This document shows, in pieces, positions 11,510 to 23,646 of a stretch of DNA of 64,000 nt (its first letter is position 1; every line of letters begins with the position of its first letter). The stretch comes from Dreissena polymorpha. Its lineage: Eukaryota; Mollusca; Bivalvia; Myida; Dreissenidae. The notes under the pieces were generated by a model, which did not search any database, was not told the DNA's origin, and saw nothing but the letters and a program-made list of their open reading frames with translations. A program made the position numbers and the translations under genes. The stretch spans positions 125,552,268 to 125,616,267 of the forward strand of contig NC_068357.1 in the NCBI RefSeq assembly GCF_020536995.1, read 5' to 3'.

Positions 11510-13116
11510 TTTTATATTATTTTTACCGCTTCCGAAAGGATTGTTTGGCGGTAATTAAATTGTACAAGTATTACTGACGTGCAAGCCCAACTGAAAATTC
11601 TGGCGTCGATCGCCGTCGGATCGATTTTCAAGCAAGATTTAAACTTCAGAGTAGCTAAGGTCTTCCTGATCTGTCATTAAGTCTGCCTCACGTTAGTAAA
11701 TGTCCGAACTAAAACCAACATAAATCATTCCAAGTATGTTCCAAAGCACGTTGCATGGCATTTAACGAGGTTCTGAAAAAATTAATTCGTTTGCAAATAT
11801 AAAAATCACATCTTATTGTCAGATCACTACAGCAATTTCGTATCAAAAAAAGAAAAATTCTGTTGTTCTTTAATTAGAAAATCCTTTTTGTCCGTTTATG
11901 TGCTGTAATTGTTTATGTTTCGTAATGTTAAAATGTCAATATAAAGACACATAGTATTTCCAACGTATGATTGATCGAATTGATGCATACAAACGTTTGT
12001 TTCAATTTTTTGAAAATGTCGTTATTTGTTTGCATAAAGTTTGAAATATAATGTTGACACTTTTTATTGACGCTACGTTAGGCGTATTATATATGGCTAT
12101 TTTTGTGAATTATGCAACGTATTTTTCGTACATTGACTTCTTTACTCATATACACATTGCAAATACCCTCAGTGGGTGATGCGCCTTAAAAAGGCAGCGT
12201 ACACAAAGCTTTTCAGTCGTGATATTTAAGTAATGTATTAAAAAATAACATTTGTAAAGATGTCTTCTAATTCAAACTGATGCTGTTAAACTCCATGTTC
12301 ATTTTTGTTGTGTTGTATATAGTATTAATTAGTAGAATACCGAAGTTCATTTTTTTAATGATTTATTACGCAAATTGATAAAAACTAAATACGTTTTCCG
12401 AAAACATCAAAAAAACAAAAACAATCGTCAATCCTGATAACGAACAAAAATGCTTTCACGTAAGATGTTCACGAAGTGTTAAACCACATTCACGTTCCGC
12501 TTGAGTTTAAACTGAAGAAGTTTAAATCAACGAAATAAAGTGCAACCTTACAACATCCTAAAATGGTGTTTGCCTTGTATCAGTATTGGTTGGAAATGAA
12601 GCGCACAACTGATCTGCATTAGTAATGCCAGTTAACAGTTATTTGGCTCAAAACCGCATCCGGCTGGAATATAACTGCACATAACCAATGTGTTTACAAA
12701 CACCTTCGCTCAACTTCTTTCCGCGATATAGATAGTGTCATACAGTAATATATTCTGAACCTTACTTTTATAAAGTTAACAGGCTTCAACACAAAAAAAA
12801 ACTATTAAAATATCGATCTCACAATGTATAGATACGCTTGGAAACATGAATACAGGAAACCAAACCTTGATTGGCGAACGAGAGTAAATCCTCGCAAACT
12901 TTAAAATCTTTGTGAACTGACCTCTTAATAAGAAGGATTGTTAAAATAAAAATCTATTAAAATGTTAACATACCTTCAAATAAAATGAATGACGATTTAT
13001 TCATATAATCTGACATATTATGCACTATATTAGTTAAACCATTTAATCAAATACCACATTGCACTGACTGTTTCGAACCTGTCGCTCAGATGACAAATAT
13101 CTATAAATACAATTGT
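11510..13116. other. AT-rich intergenic DNA, nothing recognised
   Basis: No gene, RNA or repeat structure identified. Confidence 0.5.
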
Positions 13117-13120
13117 TTAA

Positions 13121-13970
13121 GGTAGCGCACCTCTAATGATTTCCCGCGATTTCTTCGAAGGTTGAAGAGCCTACTATTAGGTGCCGTAGCCTAGTGGTTA
13201 AGGCGATAGAATAGAAATCTTTTGGGATATTCCCGCGCAGGTTCGAATCCTTCCGACGACGTATACTTTTTTGCGACGCGTTTAATTTAATTTCTAACGT
13301 AATTTGATTTAATATGGCATATAAGCTATATTTATTGTTAAATATGTTGCAATTTTTATGCACATTCTTCAATTATTAAAATTAAAACAACGTTATTGCG
13401 AAATTGGGTGATGTACTGTTGAAAATACGAACCATGCATGTTGCATTTTTATTTTTATTTCAAAAAGTAAACGGTAAATCTGTCTATTTCTTGGTATTTT
13501 TGCTGTATATAGTGTTTCTATAAAAACTAAGTTTAAAATATGACTTAATTGATACTATTTTGAATTTTATGACACTTTGTTTTTAACCGACCCAATTTTT
13601 ACTTGGCTGAAATCACTTACATTTCATGGCGCTCTTCCATAGATACAAATTTGTAAAAAAAAATGTCTGTAAAAGAATACTTATTTCATCTTGTTTAAAC
13701 TGTAAACACCTTTACAACATCTGTACACACCAACTGCATGCCCATATTTGGAAATTAGAATGAATTATGGAACTTTTATATACCCCAGGGGTGAAAATAA
13801 ACTGGACAAAAGCCGAGCGTGGGGGTGGTTTTGAAAAAATCTGTTATTTTTTTTTTAAAAGCATGGAAAGCCTACCTATAAATTTGCATGTAGTTCAGTG
13901 AAATGATGCTGATTAAGAAAATAATTAATTAGATTATATTTGGATATGTGCCCATTAGAGGTGCGCTACC
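13121..13970. mobile_element. 850-bp TTAA-flanked non-autonomous DNA transposon
   Basis: Perfect 18-bp inverted ends: GGTAGCGCACCTCTAATG at 13121-13138 and its reverse complement at 13953-13970. TTAA lies immediately outside both (13117-13120 and 13971-13974). A TTAA target duplication is typical of piggyBac and Kolobok transposases, although a TA duplication with AGGTAGC... ends is formally possible. It encodes no protein but carries a tRNA-Ser-like sequence at 13180-13261. The perfect ends suggest fairly recent movement. Confidence 0.85.
13180..13261 (+). pseudogene. tRNA-Ser(AGA)-like sequence inside the TTAA element
   Basis: Eighty-two bases aligning with eukaryotic tRNA-Ser(AGA). They include an A box 'agcctagtggttaaggcg', the anticodon loop 'tagaaat' with AGA, a long variable arm 'tgggatattcccgc' and B box 'ggttcgaatcc'. 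A T6 Pol III terminator follows at 13267-13272. Acceptor, anticodon and T stems each have one or two mismatches, so it is probably a pseudo-tRNA or an internal Pol III promoter. Confidence 0.75.
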
Positions 13971-13974
13971 TTAA

Positions 13975-16900
13975 CAAGTGGGTGAGTGACACGTTGTTAA
14001 CACCTGATGTAAACAATCAGGTTGCTTCTCGCTCGTTCGTTATATATCGCCTCCCTCCGTATGATTCTATGGAAGACTGGTTGGCCAATGTTACCGTCAA
14101 GTGGTAAATGCACGTTACGATTTATTAAAAGATTGTACGGCTTTGTAAATTGCGATGCATTTTTACATCTATACATATGAACGAATAGTCTAAATTTCTA
14201 CTTTTGTTTTATACCTATCAAGGAAAAGCGTTACATAGGCTTTACTATTTTACTGTTATTATTTGATAATCGTCCATTAATCAACCAATTTCTAAAACAT
14301 TTTTTTTGTTAAATGTGTTACTTTGCTTGTGTTAAAATAATGTATACACTGCTTTTTGAAACTATGACACTTACTATGAACGTTGCCATTTAACTAAACT
14401 ATGAACATCCCTTTTGTTTATTACAAGCTAGAGAAAAGTAATTACATTTTTATTTTCGCTGGAGCTAGAGCAAAATAATTAGGTTCTGCTTTCTGGAGTC
14501 AAGATTATTATGAAGAATCTAAGACCAAATTATAACATAAGCCAAATACTGCAATCCAAATTAGTTCCGGGGTATGTGTGCGTGTGTATATGTCCATCAA
14601 GTCTGCACATTATAAATGCATAATGCGATAGAAAAACAGCTTAGTGCGGGTTTTCTTCATGCGGAAAACGCATTTCGCGCGCAACATATCACTGGCAAAA
14701 TATTACATCTTACACAAGTCATTGCGTTTATATGCGTTAAAATAGATCTTATTCCATTGAAAAATGCATTGTAAGTATACTATTGTATCTTTCTCGTTAG
14801 TCTATGATGTCAAATATCTGTAAAGTAACATATTAACATAAACAAAAGTCTTATTATATGGTTGACCTTAACCAAGTTTCATAAATCACGCCATTTTATT
14901 TATTAATCATTTAGGGACCTGACGCTATAGCTTTGCATAACTTTATAGAAGTCCTATTCGATCAGAGTTGTGCAATTATTCAATGGTTTATTGACTCGCA
15001 CGTAAATATCACGTGCATATACTTAAGGCATATTCGTAATGCAGCTTACACAGTTATTTCATTGAAATCGCTTTTCAAACCTTGCTGGCCGTAATGTTAC
15101 TTTTTGTGTTTAAGGTAATTGCGTATAACAATCTAGTGAGAATGATTCATTTCAACATCACTATTTATAAACGGAACCTTTGCATTTTGAAATGCCGTAA
15201 AACCGCAACAAATAAAAAATAAAAATTACATCAACAATGTGTATACGGCGTTGATTTCAGGCTGTGTTGGTGAAAACAAATAATTTATAACAATTGCATC
15301 AAAGGTAACGTCAAATGTTTACCTTTTAAGCTTAATAACACCCACATCAATTACGGGGTGTTGTGCGAGTCGTTTGTGTCGTATATTCTCATGAGGTCGT
15401 GTGATCATATGTTTACAGATAGAAAACAGACATACTATGAAAACATAAAATAAAAGCATACCTGGTAAACAGGCCAGTGAAGATCTTCCATACATATTTC
15501 TAATATTCATACATGCGTTATTCGAACACCCATTATCGTACAAAGCAAATTGACTCGATGTTTAATGGAATCATTGTGATCATGCTAATGAAGGTGGAAT
15601 AATTTATATTAATTCAATAAAAATGGTATCTATTCTGTTTTTGTTAATAACACATTACGAATTTATTATTTGTCTACAATGCGTGCATTACATTATTTAA
15701 AAACACAGATTCTTGTATGACATGTTTTGTCTAATGATAATGCTGGAGTCACCCAAATAAACACGATCACATGAAAATAACGATTCCGAGACAGTCAAAC
15801 TTACATGACGATTTTGCGGAATGGAATAAAATACATTTACAGATAGGTCACGATTGAACCGCCAGAACGTCGGCTTGTATACAACGTTAAATGTTTAAAG
15901 ATAAATTTTGAAACAAATAAAATACAAAAGTTATTAACAAATTATAGTATATCAGGATAGGAAATAACAATATATGATATACAATATACTTGATCAAATC
16001 ATGTTATGTATAAGTAATTACCCTTTGAGTACAAACGGTGCTTACAAAATGCTACTTATAAAGGTGTACACACAAACTGTATTGCTTTCCTAGAGTTGAG
16101 TGTGAATATGTTGTATCCATTCCGCTTTTTCAATAGGACATTTAACAACCTTATGCAGGGGGGATAGGGAAGGGGGGTCATGATAATACGGGAGCTAACC
16201 GGGTTTAAGTCAGTTTAGTTGGAACTAAACTTAAAAGATGGCGTCGTTTTTTGTGTTTTCTTGAAGGAATAGGGAATAGTTTTACCCGGTAAGCCCCTTT
16301 GTATTTTTTATTGTTTAAAATCCCCTATCGGCTCTCCTGTGTTTGTGCTTCCCTCGGTGTTTTGTTTCGAGATCGTAGACGTCGGGATAAAAAAGTTATT
16401 GAAGAAAAACCGTCCACAAATCTGTTGTCTCCTTACGTGACGTTCGAGAAATGGGATGTACAAATATCATTTTCTCTTATAATACACAGTATTGACGCAG
16501 TGTACGGTAAAATATAAATACAATCATTATTATTTCATTTTCCCGACGCCGTTTTATCTCTTATAACTAATGTATTGCCCAAAACTATTGGTTAAACCCC
16601 TCTTTTTGGAACTACTTCCTTTTAAGCACATTTTTGGATATGACTTGCAAATAAAGTTAATACACGAACTTTCTGTCGTGAGTGAATGAATTTTCCATTG
16701 ATATGAATAATTTAAAGAATGTTTCCTCTGTTTAAATGTATACCTCTTTCATACTTTTCAAAGTTACGAGACCCCAAGTTACATTACATTTTTCCGATTT
16801 CTGAGCGCGCGCGGGAGGTACAAACATTGTCATTAATACAGTAATGACCAGTAACGTCAATATCCGATTTGCTTCCCATTCAGTAGTGGAAAATAAGTAT

Positions 16901-17390
16901 TTAAACGACAGTAGTGTTTCTTTTAGGAAATGTCAAAATTCAAGTATTTTGTTGTTATAAGTATTACTATTATTATTAATAATTACACATAGCAAATCTA
17001 ACACTGATATACATGTATGTCAGACGTTTAATACAGGATTAAAGTCTAAATACACCGTTCAGATATACAGCCACCTATACGAATGGGTCCAGTAGCTAAC
17101 ATCCGTAAAATACATGAAAAACATACTTTGTCGGCTGTATGGTAATGAAGGAGCCTATACAAACGGCTTGACATATGCAATATTTCTTCTGAAAAACATT
17201 ATTCATGTTCTTGTTTTTTCGGCATGCTTTATAGATATAGCAAATACAAGTAATGTATAGTAAAGCTCGTTAATGAATTGCCTTCTAATATTTAGGTCTT
17301 AGTCTTTAGCGAATAATTTTCTTTACTTTTCAGATTAGATCAAAGAAAAGCATCACAATAGAGCTATATCAATAGACATATACATTTGAA
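13975..17390. other. AT-rich intergenic DNA, nothing firm
   Basis: No supported gene. A 74-codon minus-strand frame at 15319-15543 has a hydrophobic stretch ('MLLFYVFIVCLFSI') but no exon evidence. A G-rich stretch lies at 16155-16180. Confidence 0.5.
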
Positions 17391-17401
17391 TGGTACACGA
17401 T

Positions 17402-17604
17402 ATGTTTGATTTATGTACGGATATGAAGTTGTTCATTGCCGGCGTCTTAAAGGAAGTGTTCCCTGAGCCCCCATTGTGTTCTTTGTGCACTAGGATGTCT
17501 TGCAGGTTGCAATCCCTTCTGGAGGCTTCTAATGGGGGCTCAGGGAACACTTCCTTCATGACGCCGGAAATGCACAACGTCATATCCGTACATAAATCAA
17601 ACAT
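17402..17604. repeat. Long inverted repeat (74-bp arms, 55-bp loop)
   Basis: Left arm 17402-17475 and right arm 17531-17604 are reverse complements with a handful of mismatches. Both contain 'aaggaagtgttccctgagcc' in opposite senses. The transcript would form a stable hairpin. It abuts the hammerhead-like/Penelope-like tail, so it may be an inverted fragment of that element. Confidence 0.85.
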
Positions 17605-17620
17605 CTTGAAATAAAAAATA

Positions 17621-17656
17621 GCCGCTGATGAAGACCGTGAAGTCGAAAGCTTCGGC
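17621..17656 (+). other. Hammerhead-like core / Penelope-like element tail
   Basis: 'ctgatga' and 'gaaa' are separated by a short stem-loop (gac...gtc), with 'gccg' and 'cggc' flanking. These are the conserved strands of a hammerhead core. The similar 'ctgatgaag...cgaaag' string near a TA microsatellite recalls Penelope-like retroelement ends. The base pair next to the core is not canonical, so activity is doubtful. Confidence 0.35.
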
Positions 17657-17681
17657 ATAAAATAAATACAGCGTTTTTGTA

Positions 17682-17693
<12 letters not shown>

Positions 17694-17712
<19 letters not shown>
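17694..17712. repeat. (TA)n microsatellite
   Basis: Uninterrupted TA dinucleotides just after the hammerhead-like tail. Confidence 0.9.
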
Positions 17713-17714
<2 letters not shown>

Positions 17715-17859
17715 TTTTTGAAATATATATAGTTATAAGTAGGGTCTTGTCTTATTTTCGGGTAGATGATCAGAGTTAGAACCACACCTATTTAGGGCAT
17801 TCTGTCAAAAATGACTAAGTTATTGAATGTTTTTATAATACACCTCCATAATGCATGTG

Positions 17860-18135
17860 TATACTCTACGCGACCCGTGATTTTTGCATACATCTCTCTT
17901 CACTGCGATCTATGCAGCGTGACAAATCGAGCTGATTCCGAGCAAATTTGACCCCAGGGGAATAATTTGAACAAATTTGAAAGAGGTTCACCCAAGGAAC
18001 ATTCCTGAGAAATTTCATCAGAATTGGACCAATACTTTAGAAGAAGATGTTTAAAGAAAAAGTTAACGCACACACGGACGCACGACGGACACAGGACCAT
18101 GACATAAGCCCCGCTGGCCAGATGGAGCTAAAAAT
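17860..18135 (+). mobile_element. Remnant of a hairpin-ended element ('gagctaaaaa' end)
   Basis: Contains 'cacacggacgcacgacgg', 'caggaccatgacataagc' and the end 'gctggccagatggagctaaa'. This 3' pattern of Acgacgg-rich stretch then weak hairpin recurs with variation at about 20350-20394. No coding capacity. Confidence 0.55.
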
Positions 18136-18236
18136 AAATATATATTTATTTTTTTAGGTGGATTTTTTTTTACCAGAAAGGGGAAACAAACAGCCTAGTT
18201 CGGCGTCTGTCATAGAAGGTAAAAAACCCGTTTCTA

Positions 18237-18545
18237 AAATGGGACCCAGCAATACTTCTTATAGGACCCAACAATATTTCTTATATGGTACCTGACAATA
18301 TTTCTTACAATGCTTATTATACATGGGACCCAACAATGTTTCGTATATGGGACCCAACAATACTTCTAATACAGGACCAAACAATATTTCTTATATGGTA
18401 CCTGACAATATTTCTTACAATACTTCTTATATGGGACTTATATGGGACCCAACAATATTACTTATACGAGACCCGAAAATTAGTGTAAACATGTTTATTT
18501 CTTATATGGGACCCTACAATGTTTATTACTTGTAAGAGGCCCAAC
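18237..18545 (+). repeat. Minisatellite, ~23-bp 'gggacccaacaatatttctt' units (copy 1)
   Basis: About twelve imperfect units built on 'gggacccaacaatatttctt' plus 'atat'. The downstream flank (18546-18755) also matches the flank of the second array at 26281-26520, so unit and flank moved together. Confidence 0.9.
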
Positions 18546-18755
18546 AATTCTTATTACATGTATTTAGGCAGAAATATTGCAATAATAAAGCTTCAAACAA
18601 GGATACATTGTAAACAACCTAATAAATAAATATTCTGCCCATTGGGAATTGGCAAAAATGACTTCGCAAACTGGAAATCTGAAATTGGAAATTCTGCAAT
18701 CTGGTACAAGATGGCGAAGATCACAGCTTAATTGCTTTATTCGTCCATATAACAG
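18546..18755 (+). repeat. Flank duplicated with the minisatellite (copy 1)
   Basis: Matches 26520-26720. Shared pieces include 'acatgtatttaggcag', 'gcaataataaagcttcaaac' and 'gacttcgcaaactggaaatc'. Non-coding. Homology fades near 'ttgctttatt'. Confidence 0.85.
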
Positions 18756-18965
18756 ATTTTAATGGCATAGAGGTTAAACGACTTTCGACAGCTCATTGGT
18801 GCTAATCTGTTGTGTAATGTCAATAAAGGTGTGAAAAACTCGCAAGTCATGTTTATAACTATCAGAGCAGTATGTGTAAGAAAAATAAATGAATTAATCC
18901 AGGCAATTTATTTCGTGCTTATGCAGTGCAACTGTTAACAGATATTCACTTTCATTTTAACCCAT

Positions 18966-19127
18966 TATCAGAAAGTACCACTCAAAATGTGCAGCTCCAT
19001 GAAAAACACATACATGCCAAATATGAAGTAGCTATCTTCAATATAGCAAAAGTGATTGCAAAATGTTAAAGTTGGCACAAACAGACCAACAGGGGAAAAT
19101 CCATATGTCCCCCACTATAGTGAATGG
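18966..19127 (+). mobile_element. One-unit remnant of the 'aaaatgtgcagctcc' element
   Basis: A single core unit ('ccactcaaaatgtgcagctc'), then the 'gttggcacaaacagacc' linker and a degraded closing hairpin ('tgtcccccactatag'). Same family as 21382-21905 and 38884-39692. Confidence 0.75.
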
Positions 19128-20394
19128 GAACATAAAAAATAAAATGGGCTGGGTGGTGGTGGGGGGGGGAGGGGGTTATAGTGTAAGGGTGTGGTGGTCA
19201 TTTATAAGGTGGGGGGGGGAGTCTATTGTGGTATGTCAGTTAAGAGTTGTTTTGTCAAATTATCAGTCAAATCTAATCATAAATAAAGAAGTTATGGCAA
19301 TTTTAGCAATATTAAATTTGACCTTGAGAGTCAAGGTCATTCAAAGGTCAAGGTAAAATTCAACTTGCCAGGTACAGTACCCTCATGATAGCATGAAAGT
19401 ATTTGAAGTTTAGAATCAATAACCTTGATACTTTAGAAGTAAAATGGATCTAAACACAAAATTCACATAACTTAACCAAATCTTCAATTTTCTAAGCATA
19501 AAGGGCCCATAATTCCGTCAGAATGCCAGTCAGAGTTGCATGACTTTGCCTGCACAGTCCCCTTATGATAGTTAATAAGTGTTGCAAGTATGAAAGCAAT
19601 AGCTTTGATACTTACGGAATAACGTGGACAAAACACAAAACTTAACCAAATTTTCAATTTTCTAAGTATAAAAAGGGCACATAATTCTGTCAAAATGCAC
19701 GCCAGAGTTATCTAACTTTGCCTGCCCAGTCCCCTCATGATAGTGAGTAAGTGTACCAAGTTTGAATGCAAAAGCATTGATACTTAATGAGAAAAGTGGA
19801 CCTAAATCAGTGGGTTTTCAGCACTGTCTGCGCCTCCGGAAAACGGAGGCACTCCCAAAGCAAACGGACCCGATCCCAAACCAAAATATAAAAAAAAAAT
19901 CCCAACTTCCAAATAAAAATTTATTTTTTTTCTTTAAAGAATGAAGTGTCTTATAACTTGTGTGACTAACCAGTGTTTGTTTTGGTAAAAAATATCTGCT
20001 ATAAGGTTTTGACTGTTCAGTTCTTATCTCAGAGTGTAACTGTAACTAATAAACAAAATGCAGTACTTGAATAAACGTTGAACATGCCCAATATTGCATC
20101 TGTTTATATAAAGAAGACAAAATAACAAATAAAAACAAATTTATTTGTTAAACTACTGAATTATTTAAGCATGATATATATTCACTATTTTTTCCCAAAT
20201 GAGCTGTTTCATCAAAGCAAAATTTCACAAAATGGCCAATTGTGTCGATAAAAAATTCCCAATTTGGTCAGACTCCTTTTCCCAAAATAGGCAGAAAAAC
20301 CCCTGTAAATGCAAAACTTAATCGGACGCCTACGCCAAGGTGATGACAATAGCTCATAATTTTTTTTCAAAAAATAGATGAGCTAAAAATGAAA
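19128..20394 (+). mobile_element. Hairpin-ended element interrupted by a MITE
   Basis: Starts with a G-rich stretch, continues through 'aagaagttatggcaatttta' and blocks repeated about every 170 bp ('acagtaccctcatgatag', 'cagtccccttatgatagt'), and closes with a hairpin 'gctcataa...atgagct' plus 'aaaaa'. The G-rich start and first block match 25600-25970. The 498-bp element at 19808-20305 is inserted inside; removing it restores continuous sequence across one TAAAT. Confidence 0.65.
19808..20305. mobile_element. MITE with CAG...CTG ends and 5-bp target duplication
   Basis: Ends are CAGTGGGTTTTCAGC and the complement of CAGGGGTTTTTCTGC, flanked by TAAAT on both sides (19803-19807 and 20306-20310). 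The right end matches the left end of 30579-31771 ('tttttctg', 'ctatt', 'tgggaaaa'), defining one family. The interior is T/A-rich and non-coding. Superfamily unclear: hAT-like termini but a 5-bp duplication. Confidence 0.75.
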
Positions 20395-20523
20395 AGATGC
20401 AAACTAACATGAAAATTAAATCTTAACAAGCAGGCTGTAATGATACCTTTGAATTTGATTTTGCCATTCACTGGATAATTCAAGTATCATATACATGTTC
20501 GCCCTAGGTGGCAGACCATTTAA

Positions 20524-20986
20524 AGCGGGTATATACGATCTTGTCAAATATTTATTAATTAATATAAAATGTGCAAAAAACTTATTATACATATATTTCA
20601 ATATAAACTAAAATACAAGTAAAGAAGAACATTTGTCGGAAAATGCGAAATAAGCAGAATATTTAAAACTGAAATCGAAAAAGCCTGTACAGCCGAATTC
20701 GCCAGCATGTATATCATGCATGTACGATGTGACGATGTGAATCTAAATTTAGTTTAACGGTTCATTTTAAATTCCTGCAGCGATATTGATTCATACCACA
20801 CACAAACACTTACTTAAAAGACGAATGCATCGGTTATTGTAGGAAAATATGTACGAATTATCTTCGTCACAATCAGCTTGGTGCGCAAGTTTGCATTTGC
20901 TGCATTTTATGAAATTCGTCTTAAATGTATCATATTTGTTTCAATATATTACAATTAAACGCATTTAAAAATCGAATATACCCGCT
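20524..20986. mobile_element. 463-bp TTAA-flanked MITE (AGCGGGTATAT ends)
   Basis: Inverted ends AGCGGGTATAT (20524-20534 and 20976-20986) are flanked by TTAA on both sides (20520-20523 and 20987-20990). No coding potential. A piggyBac- or Kolobok-type mover is implied by the TTAA. Confidence 0.8.
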
Positions 20987-21381
20987 TTAAGTTATGTTGG
21001 TTTTTTTTTATAAGAGATGTACATGAATATGTGTGCCAACTATCATTTGCATACTTTTGACAGTATTGAAATTATCAAACTATTTATCAGCCTTGAAAAA
21101 AAACTGACAACCATGATGCAAAGTTGGCCATAAAAACTAATTTTCTTTGAACGTTCTGCTAAATTGTATTTCACAAGATTGGCTTACTCAATAATTAGAC
21201 AATCTAAACAAGAATATTTACCTACTTACTTCCCAATATTACCATTCAAAGTATCATTACATCCATTCAAAACTGTAAACTAAACATACCATTGGCTTTC
21301 TTTTCCTACAAATTATTGCAAAAGTAACTTAATATTGATTTTATAAAAGGTACCAGATAACACAAGACTAAACAAAAGGTC

Positions 21382-21905
21382 CAACAAGATGTGTTTGTGA
21401 AACACAATGTCCCCCTATATGACGTTTGACCTTAAAGGATGACCTTGACCCTTCACCACTCAAAATGTGCAGCTCCTTGAGATACACACACATTTCAAAT
21501 ATAAAATTTCTAGCTTCAATATTGCAGAAGTGACATTACATGAGCAATTTTGACCCATATATTTGCCCTTGAAGGATTACCTTGACCTTCCACCACTCAA
21601 AATGTGCAGCTCCATGAGATACACATGCATGCCAAATATCAAGTTGCTATCTTCAATATTGCAAAAGTATTCATAAAATGAGTGATTTTGGCCACATATA
21701 TTTGACCTCTGACCTTGACCTTTCACCACTCAAAATGTGCAGCTTCATGAGATACACATGCATGCCAAATATGAAGTTGCTATCTTCAATATAGCAAAAG
21801 TTATTGCAAAATGTTCAAGTTGGCGCAAACCAACCAACCAACCAACAGACCAAAAGACAGGGCAAAAACAATATGTCCCCCACTACTATAGTGGGGGACA
21901 TAAAA
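21382..21905 (+). mobile_element. Hairpin-ended tandem-core element, 3 units ('aaaatgtgcagctcc' family)
   Basis: Begins 'acaagatgtgtttgtgaaac', then three ~135-bp core units marked by 'ccactcaaaatgtgcagctc', then a linker of 'accaacc' repeats. It closes with a hairpin whose arms are 'tgtcccccac' and 'gtgggggaca' followed by 'taaaa'. Variable tandem core with fixed ends resembles bivalve 'pearl'/HINE (Helentron-associated) elements; that classification is inference. Confidence 0.8.
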
Positions 21906-22182
21906 AAGCCGCCCAATATTGCTCACTTGATGTCAACAGCTATAATAAAGATTGCTGAACTCTTATTGATTTGTGGGGTTGATTAACTTGGAACATAAGA
22001 TGAATCTGATAGCTCATAAATTTTTGTAATAGATGTGATCTCCAAGGAAGGAGCAAATTTTAACCAAAGGGGCATTATTTAAACAATCCTGATAGTGGAC
22101 CAGTTAGAGACGCTACATGTAGATACCAAATACAAATGTATAAATGCTCTTTCCTTTTTGTTACAGGGAAAAAATAAGAATG

Positions 22183-22316
22183 TGGCGTCTCATCAGGATC
22201 CAAACTGTTTGCTATTCTAATAATATTCTATGAAAAAAACTCTAAGAAAATGCTAGTTTTTGAAATTCAGCAGATGAATTAAGGCAGGAGACACATTTCC
22301 CAGCATGCAAAGGGTT
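22183..22316 (-). mobile_element. Truncated copy of the 'ccctttgcatgctgg' TTAA MITE
   Basis: Reads into 'ccagcatgcaaaggg' followed by TTAA at 22317-22320. It shares 'gtggcgtctcatcaggatcc' with the full copy at 59058-59261. The other end is missing. Confidence 0.75.
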
Positions 22317-22324
22317 AACAGCTG

Positions 22325-23506
22325 TTTTTATCCCCACGCTTTTTGAAAAAAAGGTGGGGATATTGTGGTGATCTCCGCCGTCCGTCCGTCCGTCTGTCCT
22401 GGCCACTATCTCCTCCTACACTAAAAGCACTAGAACCTTGAAATTTACACACATGGTAGCTATGAGCATATGTGCGACCCTGCACTATTTGGAATTTTGA
22501 TCTGACCCCTGGGTCAAAAGTTATAGGGGTTGGGGTGGGGCCGCGTCAGAAATTATCACTCATTTTTTTAGGTTATTTTACATTTACTTCTTTATTTCTA
22601 CACCGATTCACTTCAAATTGATACTGGACCTCACCTATGACAATACGGTCAATCTCAACCATGCATGGCCCCATTCCCAACCCTGGGGCGCCCCGCCCAC
22701 ATAGGCCACGACCACCAAAAATTTCCATTTACTATAATTTTTTCATTTCTACACGGATTCACTTCAAATTGATACTGAACTTTTGTTATGACATTAGGGT
22801 CAATCTCAACTATGCATGGCCCCAATCCCAACCCTGGGGCGCCCGCCCACATAGGCCACACCCACCAAAAAATTCCATTTACTATAATTTTTTCATTTCT
22901 ACACGGATTCACTTCAAATTGATACTGAACTTCTCTTATGACATTAGGGTCAATCTCAACTATGCATGGCCCCATAACCAACCCTGGGGCCCCGCCCACA
23001 TAGACCACACCCACCCAAAATTGCCTTTACTATAATTTCTTCATTTCTACACCGATTCACTTCAAATTGATATTGAACTTCTCTTATGACAATACAGTCA
23101 ATCTCAACTATGCATGGCCCCATTACCAACCCTGGGGCGCCCCGCCCACATAGACCACACCCACCCAAAATTGCCTTTTACTATAATTTCTTCATTTCTA
23201 CACCGATTCACTTCAAATTGATACTGAACCTCTCTTATGACAATACGGTCAATCTCAACTATGCATGGCCCCATTACCAGCCCTGGGGCGCCCTGCCCAC
23301 ATATGTCACACACCCACCCAAAATTGCCTTTTACTATAACTTCTTCATTTCTACACCAATTCACTTCTAATTGATGATGAACTTCTCTTATGACAATACG
23401 GTCAATCTCAGCTATGCATGGCCCCATTACCAACCCTGGGGCACACCTAGGTCAAACATTCGGCGTGGGGATACGCGTCGGCCTCTGCCGCGCCATTTCT
23501 AGTTGA
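22325..23506 (-). mobile_element. Hairpin-ended tandem-core element, ~6 units of ~150 bp
   Basis: One edge is a hairpin ('atccccac...gtggggat', 22330-22363) followed by 'gtccgtccgtc'. The middle has about six ~150-bp units with 'ttctacaccgattcacttca', 'atgcatggccccat' and 'accctggggcgcc'. The far edge is 'gtggggatacgcgtcggcct'. Apparent reading frames across the units (22637-23433, both strands) merely echo the repeat. Same architecture as the other hairpin-ended families, here reversed. Confidence 0.82.
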
Positions 23507-23646
23507 GGATACAATTATGTTAGCGAAAAGCCATAAGCTGTTTAATGACAAAAGTTATGTTAGTAGTTTGACATCCATTCATGTGTGCTTCTTCATGATA
23601 ATGGCATCATCTATTTATTAAATATGATGTATATGATATAACTAAC

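Noticed and set aside
17390-17658. Two opposing protein-coding genes with near-identical products
   Set aside because: The similarity of the two frames comes from the 74-bp inverted repeat being read on both strands.
19063-19356. Gly/Val-rich protein from the G-rich stretches (also 25324-25871)
   Set aside because: Created by poly-G and simple repeats within hairpin-ended elements; no exon borders.
22637-23433. Protein-coding gene on either strand across the repeated units
   Set aside because: The open frames have the ~50-residue period of the 150-bp DNA repeat and occur on both strands; they echo the tandem array.
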